Assembly: GCF_048320135.1 (NCBI RefSeq)
Contig: NZ_CP182947.1
Location: forward strand, 5,022,001-5,086,000
Direction: 5' to 3'
DNA from: Ideonella_A sakaiensis_A
Lineage (GTDB): Bacteria > Pseudomonadota > Gammaproteobacteria > Burkholderiales > Burkholderiaceae_C
Length of the DNA: 64,000 bases
Shown here: positions 8,327-19,242 of the stretch, one piece after another
How the letters are laid out: each line of letters opens with the position of its first letter
Numbering within the stretch: the first letter of the stretch is position 1
Made by a program: the position numbers and the translations under genes
The notes under the pieces: model-generated
Databases searched by the model: none
The model's input: only the letters and a program-made list of their open reading frames with translations
What the model was told of the DNA's origin: nothing

Positions 8327-11300
8327 GCAGCGCCGATGACGCAGCCGCGCAGCCGCCGTCGCACGGGCAGCGGCGCTCGTTCAACATTTCCCGCTGGGCG
8401 ATCGACCATCCGGCGCTGACCCGCTATCTGCTTGTCGTGTTGCTGCTGCTCGGCGCGGCGGCCTATTTCCAGCTCGGGCAGAACGAGGACCCGCCGTTCA
8501 CTTTCCGCGCGATGGTCGTGCGCGCCTACTGGCCGGGCGCGACCGCGCAGCAGATGGCCGATCAGGTGACCGACAAGATCGAGCGCACGCTGCAGGAGGT
8601 GCCGTACGCCGACAAGATCCGCAGCTATTCGAAGCCCGGCGAGACGCAGATCATTTTCCAGGTCAAGGATTCGTCGCCACCGCAGCAGATGGCCGAGCTC
8701 TGGTATTCGGTACGCAAGAAGGTCGGCGACAGCCGCGGCGCGTTGCCGGCCGGCGTGATCGGGCCGTTTTTCAACGATGAATTCGGCGATGTCTACGGCT
8801 CGATCTACGCGTTGTCGGCCGACGGCTTCAGTTATGCCGAACTGAAGCGCCATGCCGACGATGTCCGGCAGCGGCTGCTGAAGGTCAAGGATGTGCGCAA
8901 GGTCGAGATCTTCGGCGCCCAGGATGAGAAGCTGTACATCGAGATCTCGCAGTTGCGGCTGGCCCAGCTCGGCCTTGATCTGAACCAGGTGCTGGTGCAA
9001 CTCGGCCAGCAGAATGCGGTCGAGTCGGCCGGCCAGATCACGACTCCGAGCGACTCGGTGCAGGTGCGTGTCGGCGGGCAATTCAACAGCGTCGACCAGT
9101 TGCGCAATTTTGCGATCCGCGCCAACGGCGCAAGCCTGAAGCTCGGCGACATCGCAGAGATCCGTCGCGCCTATGTCGATCCGCCGCTGGTCAAGGTGCG
9201 CCATCAGGGGCGCGAGGTGATCGCGCTCGGCGTGTCGATGGCCGCCGGCGGCGACATCATCGCGCTCGGCAAGGCATTGCAGCAGACGACCGCGGCAATC
9301 CGCAACGACCTGCCGGTCGGCATCGAGATGGAGCAGTTCCAGAACCAGTCGACGGTGGTCTCGAACTCGGTCAATGAATTCGTCAAGGTGCTGCTCGAGG
9401 CGGTGCTGATCGTGCTCATCGTCAGTTTCGTTGCGCTCGGCCTGCATTTCAAGCCCGGCAGCCGGCGCTTCACGATCGACTGGCGGCCCGGCCTGGTGGT
9501 CGGCATCACGATCCCCCTGGTGCTGGCGATCACCTTCATCGTGATGTATTACTGGGGCGTCGGCCTGCACAAGATTTCGCTCGGCTCGCTGATCATTGCG
9601 CTCGGCCTGCTGGTCGACGACGCGATCATCGCGGTCGAGATGATGGTCCGCAAACTCGAGGAGGGCTACGACAGGCTGCGCGCCGCGACCTTCGCCTACG
9701 AAGCGACCGCAATGCCGATGCTGACCGGCACGCTGATCACCGCGGTCGGATTCCTGCCGATCGGCATGGCCCGCTCGTCGGTCGGCGAATATACGTTTGC
9801 GATCTTCGCGGTGACGGCTGCCGCGCTGCTGATCTCGTGGCTGGTATCGGTCTATTTTGTTCCCTACCTCGGAACACTGCTGCTGAAGCCGCCGCCGCAT
9901 GCGGTGCAACGTTCGGCCGTTGCCGCCGACGACAACGAGCCGCACGAATTGTTCGACACGCCGTTCTACCGCCGTTTTCGCACAGTCGTTGATTGGTGCG
10001 TCGCCCACCGCTGGATCACGATTGGGTTGACGGTTGCGAGCCTCGCACTGGGATTGTTCGGCATGAGCCGGGTGCAGAACCAGTTTTTCCCGGATTCGAG
10101 CCGGCTCGAGGTGCTGGTCGACCTCTGGTATCCGGAAGGAACATCGTTCGTCGCCAACGAAGAAGTCACGAAACGGGTCGAGCAGCGCCTGATCGCGCTC
10201 GACGAGGTGGTCTCGGCGAGCACCTGGGTCGGCAGCGGACTGCCGCGTTTTGCGCTGACGATCGACCAGATCTTTCCGCAGACCAATGTCAGCCAGATCC
10301 TGCTGATGTCGCGCGACCTCGCTGCACGCGAAACGCTGCGCAAGCGGCTGCCGGAACTGCTGGCAAGTGAATTTCCGGAAGCGCGGGCACGTGCCAAGCT
10401 GTTGCCGAACGGGCCGCCGGTGCCGTATCCGGTGCAGTTCCGTGTGATCGGGCCACACACCGAGCAGGTGCGTGGCTATGCCGATCAGGTGAAGGCCATC
10501 ATGCGCAGCAACCCCAATCTGCGCAACATCAACGACAACTGGAACGAGTCGATCAAGGTCGTCAGGCTGGAGATCGACCAGGCGAAGGCGCGCAGCCTCG
10601 GCGTCACCAGCCAGGGCATCGCGCAGGCGGCGCGGACGATCAACAACGGCATGCCGGTCGGTCAGTACCGCGACGGCGACAAGCTGATCGACATCGTGCT
10701 GCGCCAGCCGCACGACGAGCGCGATGCGATCAGTGACCTGTCGAATGCCTATGTGCCGACCGCCAGCGGCCGCAGCATCCCGCTCGGCCAGATCGCGAAG
10801 GCGCAACTCGGCTGGGAGCCTGGCGTGTTGTGGCGCGAGGGACGCGACTACGCCGCCACCGTGCAGGCCGATGTCGTCGACGGGATCCAGGGCGCAACCG
10901 TCAGCGCCCAGCTCTTGCCGGAATTTGCCGAGCTCCGCGCGGCGATGCCGCCCGGTTATCGGATCGAGGTCGCCGGCGCCGTCGAGGAGAGCAGCAAGGG
11001 CCAGGGATCGATCGCCGCGGGTGCGCCGCTGATGCTGTTCATCATGTTCACGCTGCTGATGCTGCAGTTGCAGAGTTTCAGCCGCACGGTGCTGGTCTTT
11101 CTGACCGGGCCGCTCGGCATCGCCGGTGTCGCTGGCGCATTGCTGCTGCTCGACCGGCCGTTCGGATTCGTCGCCTTGCTCGGCGTGATTGCGCTGATGG
11201 GAATGATCATGCGCAATTCGGTGATCCTGATCGACCAGATCGAGCAGGAACGCGCCCGCGGTGTCGCGGCGTGGACCGCGATCGTCGAATCCGCGGTGCG

Positions 11301-11508
11301 CCGCTGCCGGCCGATCGTGCTGACCGCTGCGGCTGCCGTGCTGGCGATGATTCCGCTGTCGCGCAGTGTCTTCTGGGGCCCGATGGCGGTCGCGATCATG
11401 GGGGGGCTGATCGTTGCCACCGCATTGACGCTGCTGGCCTTGCCGGCAATGTATGCCGCCTGGTTTCGTGTCGGTCCGCCGCCGGCCTCGCCGAGTCCTG
11501 CAGCATGA
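8323..11508 (+). CDS. RND efflux pump, inner-membrane subunit
   Basis: 1061-residue proton-driven RND transporter (AcrB/MdtC-like, HAE-1 branch). A first membrane span lies near residues 36-56, then a large periplasmic porter loop, a block of spans at about 355-560, a second periplasmic loop, and a final block from about 880 to 1050. The proton-relay region LGLLVDDAIIAVEMM with the paired aspartates in the fourth span is intact. The protein is somewhat longer than AcrB because of an N-terminal hydrophilic tail of about 25 residues. It overlaps the adaptor gene in an ATGA, so the two are translationally coupled. Substrate range cannot be predicted from sequence. Confidence 0.93.
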   Translation: MSSADDAAAQPPSHGQRRSFNISRWAIDHPALTRYLLVVLLLLGAAAYFQLGQNEDPPFTFRAMVVRAYWPGATAQQMADQVTDKIERTLQEVPYADKIRSYSKPGETQIIFQVKDSSPPQQMAELWYSVRKKVGDSRGALPAGVIGPFFNDEFGDVYGSIYALSADGFSYAELKRHADDVRQRLLKVKDVRKVEIFGAQDEKLYIEISQLRLAQLGLDLNQVLVQLGQQNAVESAGQITTPSDSVQVRVGGQFNSVDQLRNFAIRANGASLKLGDIAEIRRAYVDPPLVKVRHQGREVIALGVSMAAGGDIIALGKALQQTTAAIRNDLPVGIEMEQFQNQSTVVSNSVNEFVKVLLEAVLIVLIVSFVALGLHFKPGSRRFTIDWRPGLVVGITIPLVLAITFIVMYYWGVGLHKISLGSLIIALGLLVDDAIIAVEMMVRKLEEGYDRLRAATFAYEATAMPMLTGTLITAVGFLPIGMARSSVGEYTFAIFAVTAAALLISWLVSVYFVPYLGTLLLKPPPHAVQRSAVAADDNEPHELFDTPFYRRFRTVVDWCVAHRWITIGLTVASLALGLFGMSRVQNQFFPDSSRLEVLVDLWYPEGTSFVANEEVTKRVEQRLIALDEVVSASTWVGSGLPRFALTIDQIFPQTNVSQILLMSRDLAARETLRKRLPELLASEFPEARARAKLLPNGPPVPYPVQFRVIGPHTEQVRGYADQVKAIMRSNPNLRNINDNWNESIKVVRLEIDQAKARSLGVTSQGIAQAARTINNGMPVGQYRDGDKLIDIVLRQPHDERDAISDLSNAYVPTASGRSIPLGQIAKAQLGWEPGVLWREGRDYAATVQADVVDGIQGATVSAQLLPEFAELRAAMPPGYRIEVAGAVEESSKGQGSIAAGAPLMLFIMFTLLMLQLQSFSRTVLVFLTGPLGIAGVAGALLLLDRPFGFVALLGVIALMGMIMRNSVILIDQIEQERARGVAAWTAIVESAVRRCRPIVLTAAAAVLAMIPLSRSVFWGPMAVAIMGGLIVATALTLLALPAMYAAWFRVGPPPASPSPAA

Positions 11509-11573
11509 TCGGCAAGGGGGCTGGCCGAAAAGGTTAAAATCCGCGGTTTACTGCGGGGCCGGCCGGGCTGAAA

Positions 11574-11608
11574 CGGCGCAAGACGCCGACTTTGTCGGGC
11601 TTGCGCCG
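11574..11608 (+). other. stable stem-loop upstream of tRNA-Leu
   Basis: Nested perfect inverted repeats: outer 9-bp arms CGGCGCAAG (11574-11582) and CTTGCGCCG (11600-11608), and an inner 5-bp stem CCGAC/GTCGG with a TTT loop. No T-run follows, so it is not a simple terminator. A -10-like TAAAAT at 11535-11540 lies upstream, so the hairpin may sit in the 5' leader of the tRNA-Leu transcript. Function unknown. Confidence 0.45.
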
Positions 11609-11694
11609 GGTGTGCTTCGGCGAGGGTGAAGCTTTTCCAGATCCAACAGAGTTCGAACCAGGGCGCGGCGGGGCAGCCGTAGATTCCCAGGCCA

Positions 11695-11781
11695 GCGCGG
11701 GTGGCGAAATTGGTAGACGCACCAGGTTTAGGTCCTGACGCCAGCAATGGTGTGGGGGTTCGAGTCCCCCCCCGCGCACCA
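11695..11781 (+). tRNA. tRNA-Leu (anticodon UAG)
   Basis: 87-nt tRNA with a seven-base acceptor pairing GCGCGGG/CCCGCGC and an encoded ACCA end. The D-arm is TGGCGAAATTGGTAGACGC. The anticodon loop TTTAGGT reads UAG, and the long variable arm is typical of leucine tRNAs. The T-arm contains GGTTCGAGTCC. The trigger-factor ATG is only 41 nt downstream, so the tRNA and tig are probably on one transcript. Confidence 0.97.
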
Positions 11782-11821
11782 TGATTTCCTTCAGTCTTGT
11801 TTTGAGAAAGTTTTTCTGACC

Positions 11822-13135
11822 ATGTCCGTGAACGTTGAAACCCTCGAGAAACTCGAACGCCGCATCACGCTGACGCTGCCGGCAGAAACCATCACCAACG
11901 AAGTCAATACGCGGCTGAAGCGGTTGGCGCGCACCGTCAAGGCCGACGGCTTCCGTCCGGGCAAGGTGCCGTTGAGCGTGGTCCAGCAGCGTTATGGCTA
12001 TTCGGTCCACTACGAGGTGATGAACGACAAGGTCGGCCAGGCCTTCTCCGAAGCCACCACCGAGGCCAAGCTGCGGGTTGCCGGCGCGCCGAAGATCACC
12101 GAGAAGGAAGGCGCTCCGGAAGGCGAAATCGCCTTCGACGCGACTTTCGAGGTTTATCCGGACGTCAAGTTCGGCGACCTGTCCAGCCTCGAGATCGAGC
12201 GTGTCAGCACCGAAGTGACCGAGGAAGCGATCGACAAGACGATCGACATCCTGCGCAAGCAGCGGCGCAGCTTTGCGCAGCGGCCGCAGACCGAGGCTGC
12301 TGCCGAAGGCGACCGCGTGACGATCGATTTCGAGGGCAAGATCGACGGCGTGCCGTTCGAAGGCGGCAAGGCCGAAGGCTTCCAGTTCCTGATCGGCGAA
12401 GGCCAGATGCTCGAGGCCTTCGACAAGGCGGTGCGCGGCATGAAGGTCGGCGAGTCGAAGACCTTCCCGCTGCAATTCCCTGAGGATTACCAGGGCAAGG
12501 ATGTCGCCGGCAAGGAAGCCGACTTCATGGTCACGGTCAACAAGATCGAGGCCCAGCACCTGCCCGAGGTCAATGAGGCGTTGGCCAAGTCGCTCGGCAT
12601 CGCCGACGGCACGGTCGAGGCGCTGCGCGCCGACATCAAGAAAAACCTCGAGCGCGAAGTGAAATTCCGCGTGCAGGCGCGCAACAAGGCGGCGGTGATG
12701 GACGGTCTGATCAAGATCGCCGAGCTCGACGTGCCGAATGCGCTGGTGCAAGGCGAATGCGAGCGCATGATCGAGCAGGCGCGGGCCGATCTGAAGAAGC
12801 GTGGCATCAAGGATGCCGACAAGACGCCGATCCCGGCCGAGATCTTCCAGCCGCAGGCCGAGCGCCGCGTCCGGCTCGGCCTGGCTGTCGGCGAGCTGGT
12901 GCGGGCAAACAACCTGCAGGCCAAGCCCGAGCAACTGCAGGCGCACATCGAGGAGATGGCGCAAAGTTATGAAAAGCCGGCCGAGGTGATGCGCTGGTAC
13001 CTCGGCGACCGCCAGCGGATGGCCGATGTCGAGGCGGTGGTGATCGAGAACAACGTCGCCGAATTCGTCTTGTCCAAGGCGAAGGTGAACGACAAGGCGC
13101 TGCCGTTCGACGAACTGATGGCCGCGCAGAACTGA
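11822..13135 (+). CDS. tig: trigger factor (ribosome-bound chaperone, PPIase)
   Basis: 437-residue trigger factor, the first chaperone to meet nascent chains. The ribosome-docking signature GFRPGKVP is at 43-50 in the N-terminal domain. An FKBP-like PPIase domain covers about 150-240 (GDRVTIDFEGKIDG), followed by the C-terminal alpha-helical chaperone arms. The length matches the family. The ATG at 11822 gives the canonical MSVNVETLEKLERR start; the upstream in-frame ATG would fall inside the tRNA. A strong terminator follows at 13157, separating it from clpP. Confidence 0.97.
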   Translation: MSVNVETLEKLERRITLTLPAETITNEVNTRLKRLARTVKADGFRPGKVPLSVVQQRYGYSVHYEVMNDKVGQAFSEATTEAKLRVAGAPKITEKEGAPEGEIAFDATFEVYPDVKFGDLSSLEIERVSTEVTEEAIDKTIDILRKQRRSFAQRPQTEAAAEGDRVTIDFEGKIDGVPFEGGKAEGFQFLIGEGQMLEAFDKAVRGMKVGESKTFPLQFPEDYQGKDVAGKEADFMVTVNKIEAQHLPEVNEALAKSLGIADGTVEALRADIKKNLEREVKFRVQARNKAAVMDGLIKIAELDVPNALVQGECERMIEQARADLKKRGIKDADKTPIPAEIFQPQAERRVRLGLAVGELVRANNLQAKPEQLQAHIEEMAQSYEKPAEVMRWYLGDRQRMADVEAVVIENNVAEFVLSKAKVNDKALPFDELMAAQN

Positions 13136-13156
13136 CGCGAGCGGGCCTTTCTGCCA

Positions 13157-13189
13157 GGGCACCGTTCCGGCTCGGACGGTGCCCTTTTT
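13157..13189 (+). terminator. rho-independent terminator after tig
   Basis: 9-bp perfect stem GGGCACCGT/ACGGTGCCC (13157-13165 and 13176-13184) with a GC-rich apical loop, directly followed by TTTTT. It lies 21 bp after the tig stop. Confidence 0.88.
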
Positions 13190-13204
13190 CATGCACGGGC
13201 GGGG

Positions 13205-13232
13205 CTTGCGGTTGGATAATCGAACCCCACTT
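13205..13232 (+). promoter_or_regulatory. sigma-32-like (heat-shock) promoter of clpP
   Basis: A -35-like CTTGCGG (13205-13211) and a -10-like CCCCACTT (13225-13232) are separated by 13 bp. This resembles the RpoH pattern CTTGAAA-N13-CCCCATNT known from enterobacteria. It lies 34 bp before the clpP ATG and after the tig terminator. The lon gene has a matching element with the same spacing. Confidence 0.55.
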
Positions 13233-13266
13233 CTCCATATCACGCCAATCTTCTGAGGACAGCACG

Positions 13267-13875
13267 ATGAGCGCACTCGACACCCAAGGTCTGGGCATGG
13301 TCCCGATGGTCATCGAGCAATCGGGCCGCGGTGAGCGCGCCTACGACATCTACTCGCGCCTGCTGCGCGAGCGCATCGTTTTTCTGGTCGGCCCTGTGAC
13401 CGACCAGTCGGCCAACGTGGTCGTCGCGCAGCTGCTTTTCCTGGAAAGCGAAAACCCGGACAAGGACATCTTCTTCTACATCAATTCGCCGGGTGGCTCG
13501 GTCAGTGCCGGAATGTCTGTCTACGACACGATGCAGTTCATCAAGCCGCAGGTGTCGACGCTGTGCATGGGCATGGCGGCCAGCATGGGCGCTTTCCTGC
13601 TGGCGGCGGGCGCCAAGGGCAAGCGGCTGGCGCTGCCGAATTCGCGGATCATGATCCACCAGCCGTCCGGCGGTACCCAGGGCCAGGCCTCGGATATCGA
13701 GATCCAGGCGCGCGAGATCCTGAAGCTGCGCGAAAGCCTGAACAAGATCCTCGCCGAGCGCACCGGCCAGACGCTGGAAAAGATCCGCCTCGACTCGGAG
13801 CGCGATTTCTTCATGTCGGCCAACGAAGCGCTCGACTACGGCCTGATCGACCAGGTCATCGACCGGCGCCCCTGA
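13267..13875 (+). CDS. clpP: ATP-dependent Clp protease, proteolytic subunit
   Basis: 202-residue ClpP serine peptidase, which forms the double heptameric barrel fed by ClpX or ClpA. The catalytic triad is visible: Ser106 in MAASMGAF, His131 in MIHQPSGG, and Asp180 in SERDFFM. The Gly-rich oxyanion segment is NSPGGSVSAG. The short N-terminal extension before IYSRLLRERI is the usual processed or axial-loop region. It lies upstream of clpX in the standard order with 179 bp between them, and has its own heat-shock-like promoter. Confidence 0.98.
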   Translation: MSALDTQGLGMVPMVIEQSGRGERAYDIYSRLLRERIVFLVGPVTDQSANVVVAQLLFLESENPDKDIFFYINSPGGSVSAGMSVYDTMQFIKPQVSTLCMGMAASMGAFLLAAGAKGKRLALPNSRIMIHQPSGGTQGQASDIEIQAREILKLRESLNKILAERTGQTLEKIRLDSERDFFMSANEALDYGLIDQVIDRRP

Positions 13876-14054
13876 ATCGTTGCCGAGCGGTCGGGCGGCA
13901 GCGCAAGTGGCTGTCTGCCGCCGGCCCGCCTCCGGCCAGCCCCGCTGTCGGACGGGGCGGAAAATGCCCTACCGGAAAGGCCTTTCTCTCTGAGAGGCCG
14001 GTTTGGCTTTTGTTCTATCATTTGTCTGCTCACCCCTGAACCCGAAACCTATCC

Positions 14055-15323
14055 ATGGCCGAGAAAAAAGGCTCATCCAGCGAGAAAGTGCTTTATTGCT
14101 CCTTTTGCGGCAAGAGCCAGCATGAGGTCAAGAAGCTGATCGCCGGCCCGTCGGTGTTCATCTGCGATGAATGCATCGAACTGTGCAACGACATCATCCG
14201 CGACGAAGTTCCGGCCGAGGGTGCTGATGCCAAGGGCGGCAAGTCGGATCTGCCGATCCCGAGCGAGATCAAGGCCAACCTCGACAACTACGTGATCGGC
14301 CAGGAAGTGGCCAAGCGCATCCTGTCGGTCGCCGTCTACAACCACTACAAGCGGCTGCGCCACATGAGCCGCGCGAAGGAAGACGTCGAACTGGCCAAAA
14401 GCAACATCCTGCTGATCGGGCCGACCGGCTCCGGCAAGACGCTGCTCGCGCAGACGTTGGCGCGGCTGCTCAACGTGCCGTTCGTGATCGCCGATGCGAC
14501 GACGCTGACCGAGGCTGGATATGTCGGCGAAGACGTCGAGAACATCATCCAGAAGCTGCTGCAGAACTGCAACTACGACGTCGAGCGGGCGCAGCGCGGC
14601 ATCGTCTACATCGACGAGATCGACAAGATCTCGCGCAAGGCCGACAACCCGTCGATCACGCGTGACGTGTCGGGCGAAGGCGTTCAGCAGGCCTTGCTGA
14701 AACTGGTCGAGGGCACGATGGCGTCGGTGCCGCCGCAGGGCGGACGCAAGCATCCGAACCAGGACTTCCTGCAGATCGACACGACCAACATCCTGTTCAT
14801 CTGCGGCGGCGCATTCGACGGCCTCGAGAAGGTGATCCAGAACCGTTCCGAGAAGTCGGGCATCGGTTTTGGCGCGACCGTCAAGACGAAAAGCGAACGT
14901 GCGGTCGGCGAGGTCTTCCGCGAGGTCGAGCCCGAGGACCTGATCAAGTTCGGCCTGATTCCGGAACTGGTTGGCCGTCTGCCAGTCGTCGCGACGCTCG
15001 GCGAGCTGACCGAGGATGCGATGGTGCAGATCCTGACCGAGCCGAAAAATGCGCTGGTCAAGCAGTACCAGAAGCTGTTCGCGATGGACGATGTCGAACT
15101 CGAGATCCGCCAGTCGGCTCTGTTGGCGATCGCGCGCAAGGCGCTGGCGCGCAAGACCGGCGCACGCGGGCTGCGATCGATTCTCGAGCTCGCGCTGATC
15201 GACACGATGTTCGACCTGCCGACGCTGAATGGCGTCGCCAAGGTCGTGATGGACGAACACACGATCGAAGAAGAAGCGGCTCCGCTGCTCGTCTACCACG
15301 AGCAAGCCAAGGCCAGCGCCTGA
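14055..15323 (+). CDS. clpX: ATP-dependent Clp protease, ATP-binding subunit
   Basis: 422-residue AAA+ unfoldase. An N-terminal zinc-binding domain has Cys15, Cys18, Cys37 and Cys40 (YCSFC, CDEC). Walker A is GPTGSGKT and Walker B is VYIDEIDKI. The ClpP-docking IGF-type loop is seen as SGIGFGATV, and the substrate pore loop is GYVGEDVE. Length is typical. The 179-bp gap to clpP contains inverted repeats (13894-13922 and 13940-13957) that might modulate read-through. It is followed by lon, which has its own promoter-like sequence. Confidence 0.98.
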   Translation: MAEKKGSSSEKVLYCSFCGKSQHEVKKLIAGPSVFICDECIELCNDIIRDEVPAEGADAKGGKSDLPIPSEIKANLDNYVIGQEVAKRILSVAVYNHYKRLRHMSRAKEDVELAKSNILLIGPTGSGKTLLAQTLARLLNVPFVIADATTLTEAGYVGEDVENIIQKLLQNCNYDVERAQRGIVYIDEIDKISRKADNPSITRDVSGEGVQQALLKLVEGTMASVPPQGGRKHPNQDFLQIDTTNILFICGGAFDGLEKVIQNRSEKSGIGFGATVKTKSERAVGEVFREVEPEDLIKFGLIPELVGRLPVVATLGELTEDAMVQILTEPKNALVKQYQKLFAMDDVELEIRQSALLAIARKALARKTGARGLRSILELALIDTMFDLPTLNGVAKVVMDEHTIEEEAAPLLVYHEQAKASA

Positions 15324-15365
15324 GGGATTGGTGCCTGCGGCTCGCGCCCGGCCTGCGGCAGGCTT

Positions 15366-15393
15366 CTTGCAATTGAAGACTCGGACCCTACAT
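15366..15393 (+). promoter_or_regulatory. sigma-32-like (heat-shock) promoter of lon
   Basis: CTTGCAA (15366-15372) and CCCTACAT (15386-15393) are 13 bp apart, the same geometry as the element before clpP. Transcription would begin near 15400, giving a leader of about 20 nt that just contains the AGAGAGG ribosome site (15405-15411) of lon. This also argues for the ATG at 15419 over the ATG at 15392. Confidence 0.5.
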
Positions 15394-15418
15394 GGGTTCG
15401 AGAAAGAGAGGTTCCCTC

Positions 15419-17842
<2,424 letters not shown>

Positions 17843-17881
17843 AAGCAAGGCCGCAAGATGAGATGAAAACTTCATCGACTC

Positions 17882-17911
17882 TTGCGGAGAGCGAAAAAAA
17901 TGGGTTAGAAT
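17882..17911 (+). promoter_or_regulatory. probable tRNA-Gly promoter
   Basis: TTGCGG (17882-17887) and TAGAAT (17906-17911), preceded by TGGGT, are 18 bp apart and about 57 bp before tRNA-Gly. The -35 overlaps the descending arm of a 7-bp inverted repeat (CCGCAAG/CTTGCGG) after lon, which has no T-run. Confidence 0.45.
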
Positions 17912-17967
17912 CTTGGCTTCGCTGAACACGAGGGTTGGCAACAAAACTCAAGTCAGCAAAGCACTTC

Positions 17968-18043
<76 letters not shown>

Positions 18044-18057
18044 GACGATTCGAAAAA

Positions 18058-18082
18058 GGGAAGCTTCGGCTTCCCTTTTTTT
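18058..18082 (+). terminator. rho-independent terminator between tRNA-Gly and tRNA-Cys
   Basis: 7-bp stem GGGAAGC/GCTTCCC closed by a TTCG tetraloop and followed by seven T residues. An A-run just before it makes it likely to work in both directions. It suggests the two tRNAs are not simply co-transcribed, or that read-through is partial. Confidence 0.9.
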
Positions 18083-18140
18083 ATCGGTAGCATTGCAGTT
18101 CGGAAGTGTGGCCCGCCGCACTGAGGAATTGATCACACAC

Positions 18141-18214
18141 GGCGCGATAGCAAAGCGGTTATGCACCGGATTGCAAATCCGTTCAGCCCGGTTCGACTCC
18201 GGGTCGCGCCTCCA
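18141..18214 (+). tRNA. tRNA-Cys (anticodon GCA)
   Basis: 74-nt tRNA with acceptor pairing GGCGCGA/TCGCGCC and an encoded TCCA end. The anticodon loop TTGCAAA carries GCA. The T-arm is CCCGGTTCGACTCCGGG. It is preceded by the terminator after tRNA-Gly and followed by its own terminator at 18254. Confidence 0.98.
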
Positions 18215-18253
18215 GCATCCTTGATGCCACGCATTGCGATGGCGATTCATTCG

Positions 18254-18277
18254 AGCCCGGCCTGTCCGGGCTTTTTT
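18254..18277 (+). terminator. rho-independent terminator after tRNA-Cys
   Basis: 7-bp stem AGCCCGG/CCGGGCT with a CCTGT loop followed by a run of six T. It lies 39 nt after the tRNA 3' end. Confidence 0.85.
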
Positions 18278-18321
18278 GCGACCACTTGCGGCGTTGCAAC
18301 GTTGTCTGCCGAAGATTGCTC

Positions 18322-19230
18322 ATGGCCCCGATGACTCCGGTCACGCGGCGCAGACTGGCGCTGGCGGTGTTGTGGCTGGTGCCGGCCTTGTGGTCGTCGA
18401 ATTATGTGATCGCAAGGGCGTCGGTCGATGCGATCTCGCCGCACCTGCTTGCACTCGGTCGCTGGTCGCTGGCATTCGTGATCATGCTGCCGCTGACCTG
18501 GCGGGCATTGGTGCTTGGTTGGCCGCAATGGCGCGGCGAATGGCCGCGCATGCTGCTGCTTGGCGCGCTTGGGATGTGGATCTGTGGTGCCTTCGTCTAT
18601 ATCGGCGCGCGCAGCACCAGTGTCGCGAACATGGGGTTGATCTATGCGGCGACACCGGTTGTCGTTGCGCTGCTCGGCGCGAGGCTGCTGCGCGAGCCGG
18701 TCGGCGCGGCGCAGCGCTGGGGCATGGCGCTCGCGTTGTCCGGCGTGTTGTTCGTGATCACGAAGGGGCGGCCGGCCGAACTGCTTGCGGTGCGATTTGT
18801 TGCCGGCGATCTGTGGCTGCTGGCTGCCGCTGCGGCCTGGGTCGGTTATTCGCTGCTGTTGCAGCGCTGGACCTCGGCGCTCGACAATGTCGCCCGGCTT
18901 GCCGCAATCGTTGCCGGTGGCATTGTCGTGCTGCTGCCGTTCACGCTGATCGAACTGCTCGCAAGCAGCGCTCCGGCTCTCGCGCAACCGGGCAAGGGGC
19001 TGCTGCTGGTGGTGCTGGCGGCAGTGCTGCCCGGTGTCATTTCGTACCAGGCCTATTCATTCCTGCTGCACGAGCTCGGCGCAGCGCGCGCCGTGCTGGT
19101 GTTGTACCTGGCGCCGATCTACGGCGCGCTCAGTGCATGGCTCGTGCTCGGCGAGCCGCCGCGCTGGTACCACGCGGTTGGTGCCGCGATCATCTTGCCG
19201 AGCATCTGGCTGGCGACGCGAAAGCGCTGA
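18322..19230 (+). CDS. EamA/DMT-superfamily transporter
   Basis: 302-residue polytopic membrane protein with two EamA repeats of about five spans each: residues 10-140 (LVPALWSSNYVIARASV) and 160-300 (WLLAAAAAWVGYSLLLQRW). The second repeat ends with the typical LYLAPIYGALSAWLVLGE motif. Members export amino acids or other small metabolites, but the substrate cannot be read here. The ATG at 18322 is chosen for its fit to the family N-terminus; another ATG is at 18331. It converges with the DUF1501 gene, leaving 12 bp. Confidence 0.88.
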   Translation: MAPMTPVTRRRLALAVLWLVPALWSSNYVIARASVDAISPHLLALGRWSLAFVIMLPLTWRALVLGWPQWRGEWPRMLLLGALGMWICGAFVYIGARSTSVANMGLIYAATPVVVALLGARLLREPVGAAQRWGMALALSGVLFVITKGRPAELLAVRFVAGDLWLLAAAAAWVGYSLLLQRWTSALDNVARLAAIVAGGIVVLLPFTLIELLASSAPALAQPGKGLLLVVLAAVLPGVISYQAYSFLLHELGAARAVLVLYLAPIYGALSAWLVLGEPPRWYHAVGAAIILPSIWLATRKR

Positions 19231-19242
19231 ACGGGCAGCCGC

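Noticed and set aside
8128..10806. An open frame of 892 codons on the minus strand, antisense to the RND pump
   Set aside because: Its product is rich in Arg, His, Asp and Gln without any domain, and the plus-strand gene is unambiguous. Long antisense frames are expected at this GC content.
11747..11821. An upstream ATG for trigger factor inside tRNA-Leu
   Set aside because: It would place 25 non-conserved residues in front of a canonical start and lies within the tRNA gene.
15392..15418. An upstream ATG for Lon
   Set aside because: It lies within the -10-like box and before the ribosome site of the ATG at 15419, which fits the family N-terminus.
17852..17887. Inverted repeat CCGCAAG/CTTGCGG after lon as a terminator
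   Set aside because: No T-run follows on the plus strand; the right arm overlaps the likely -35 of the tRNA-Gly promoter.
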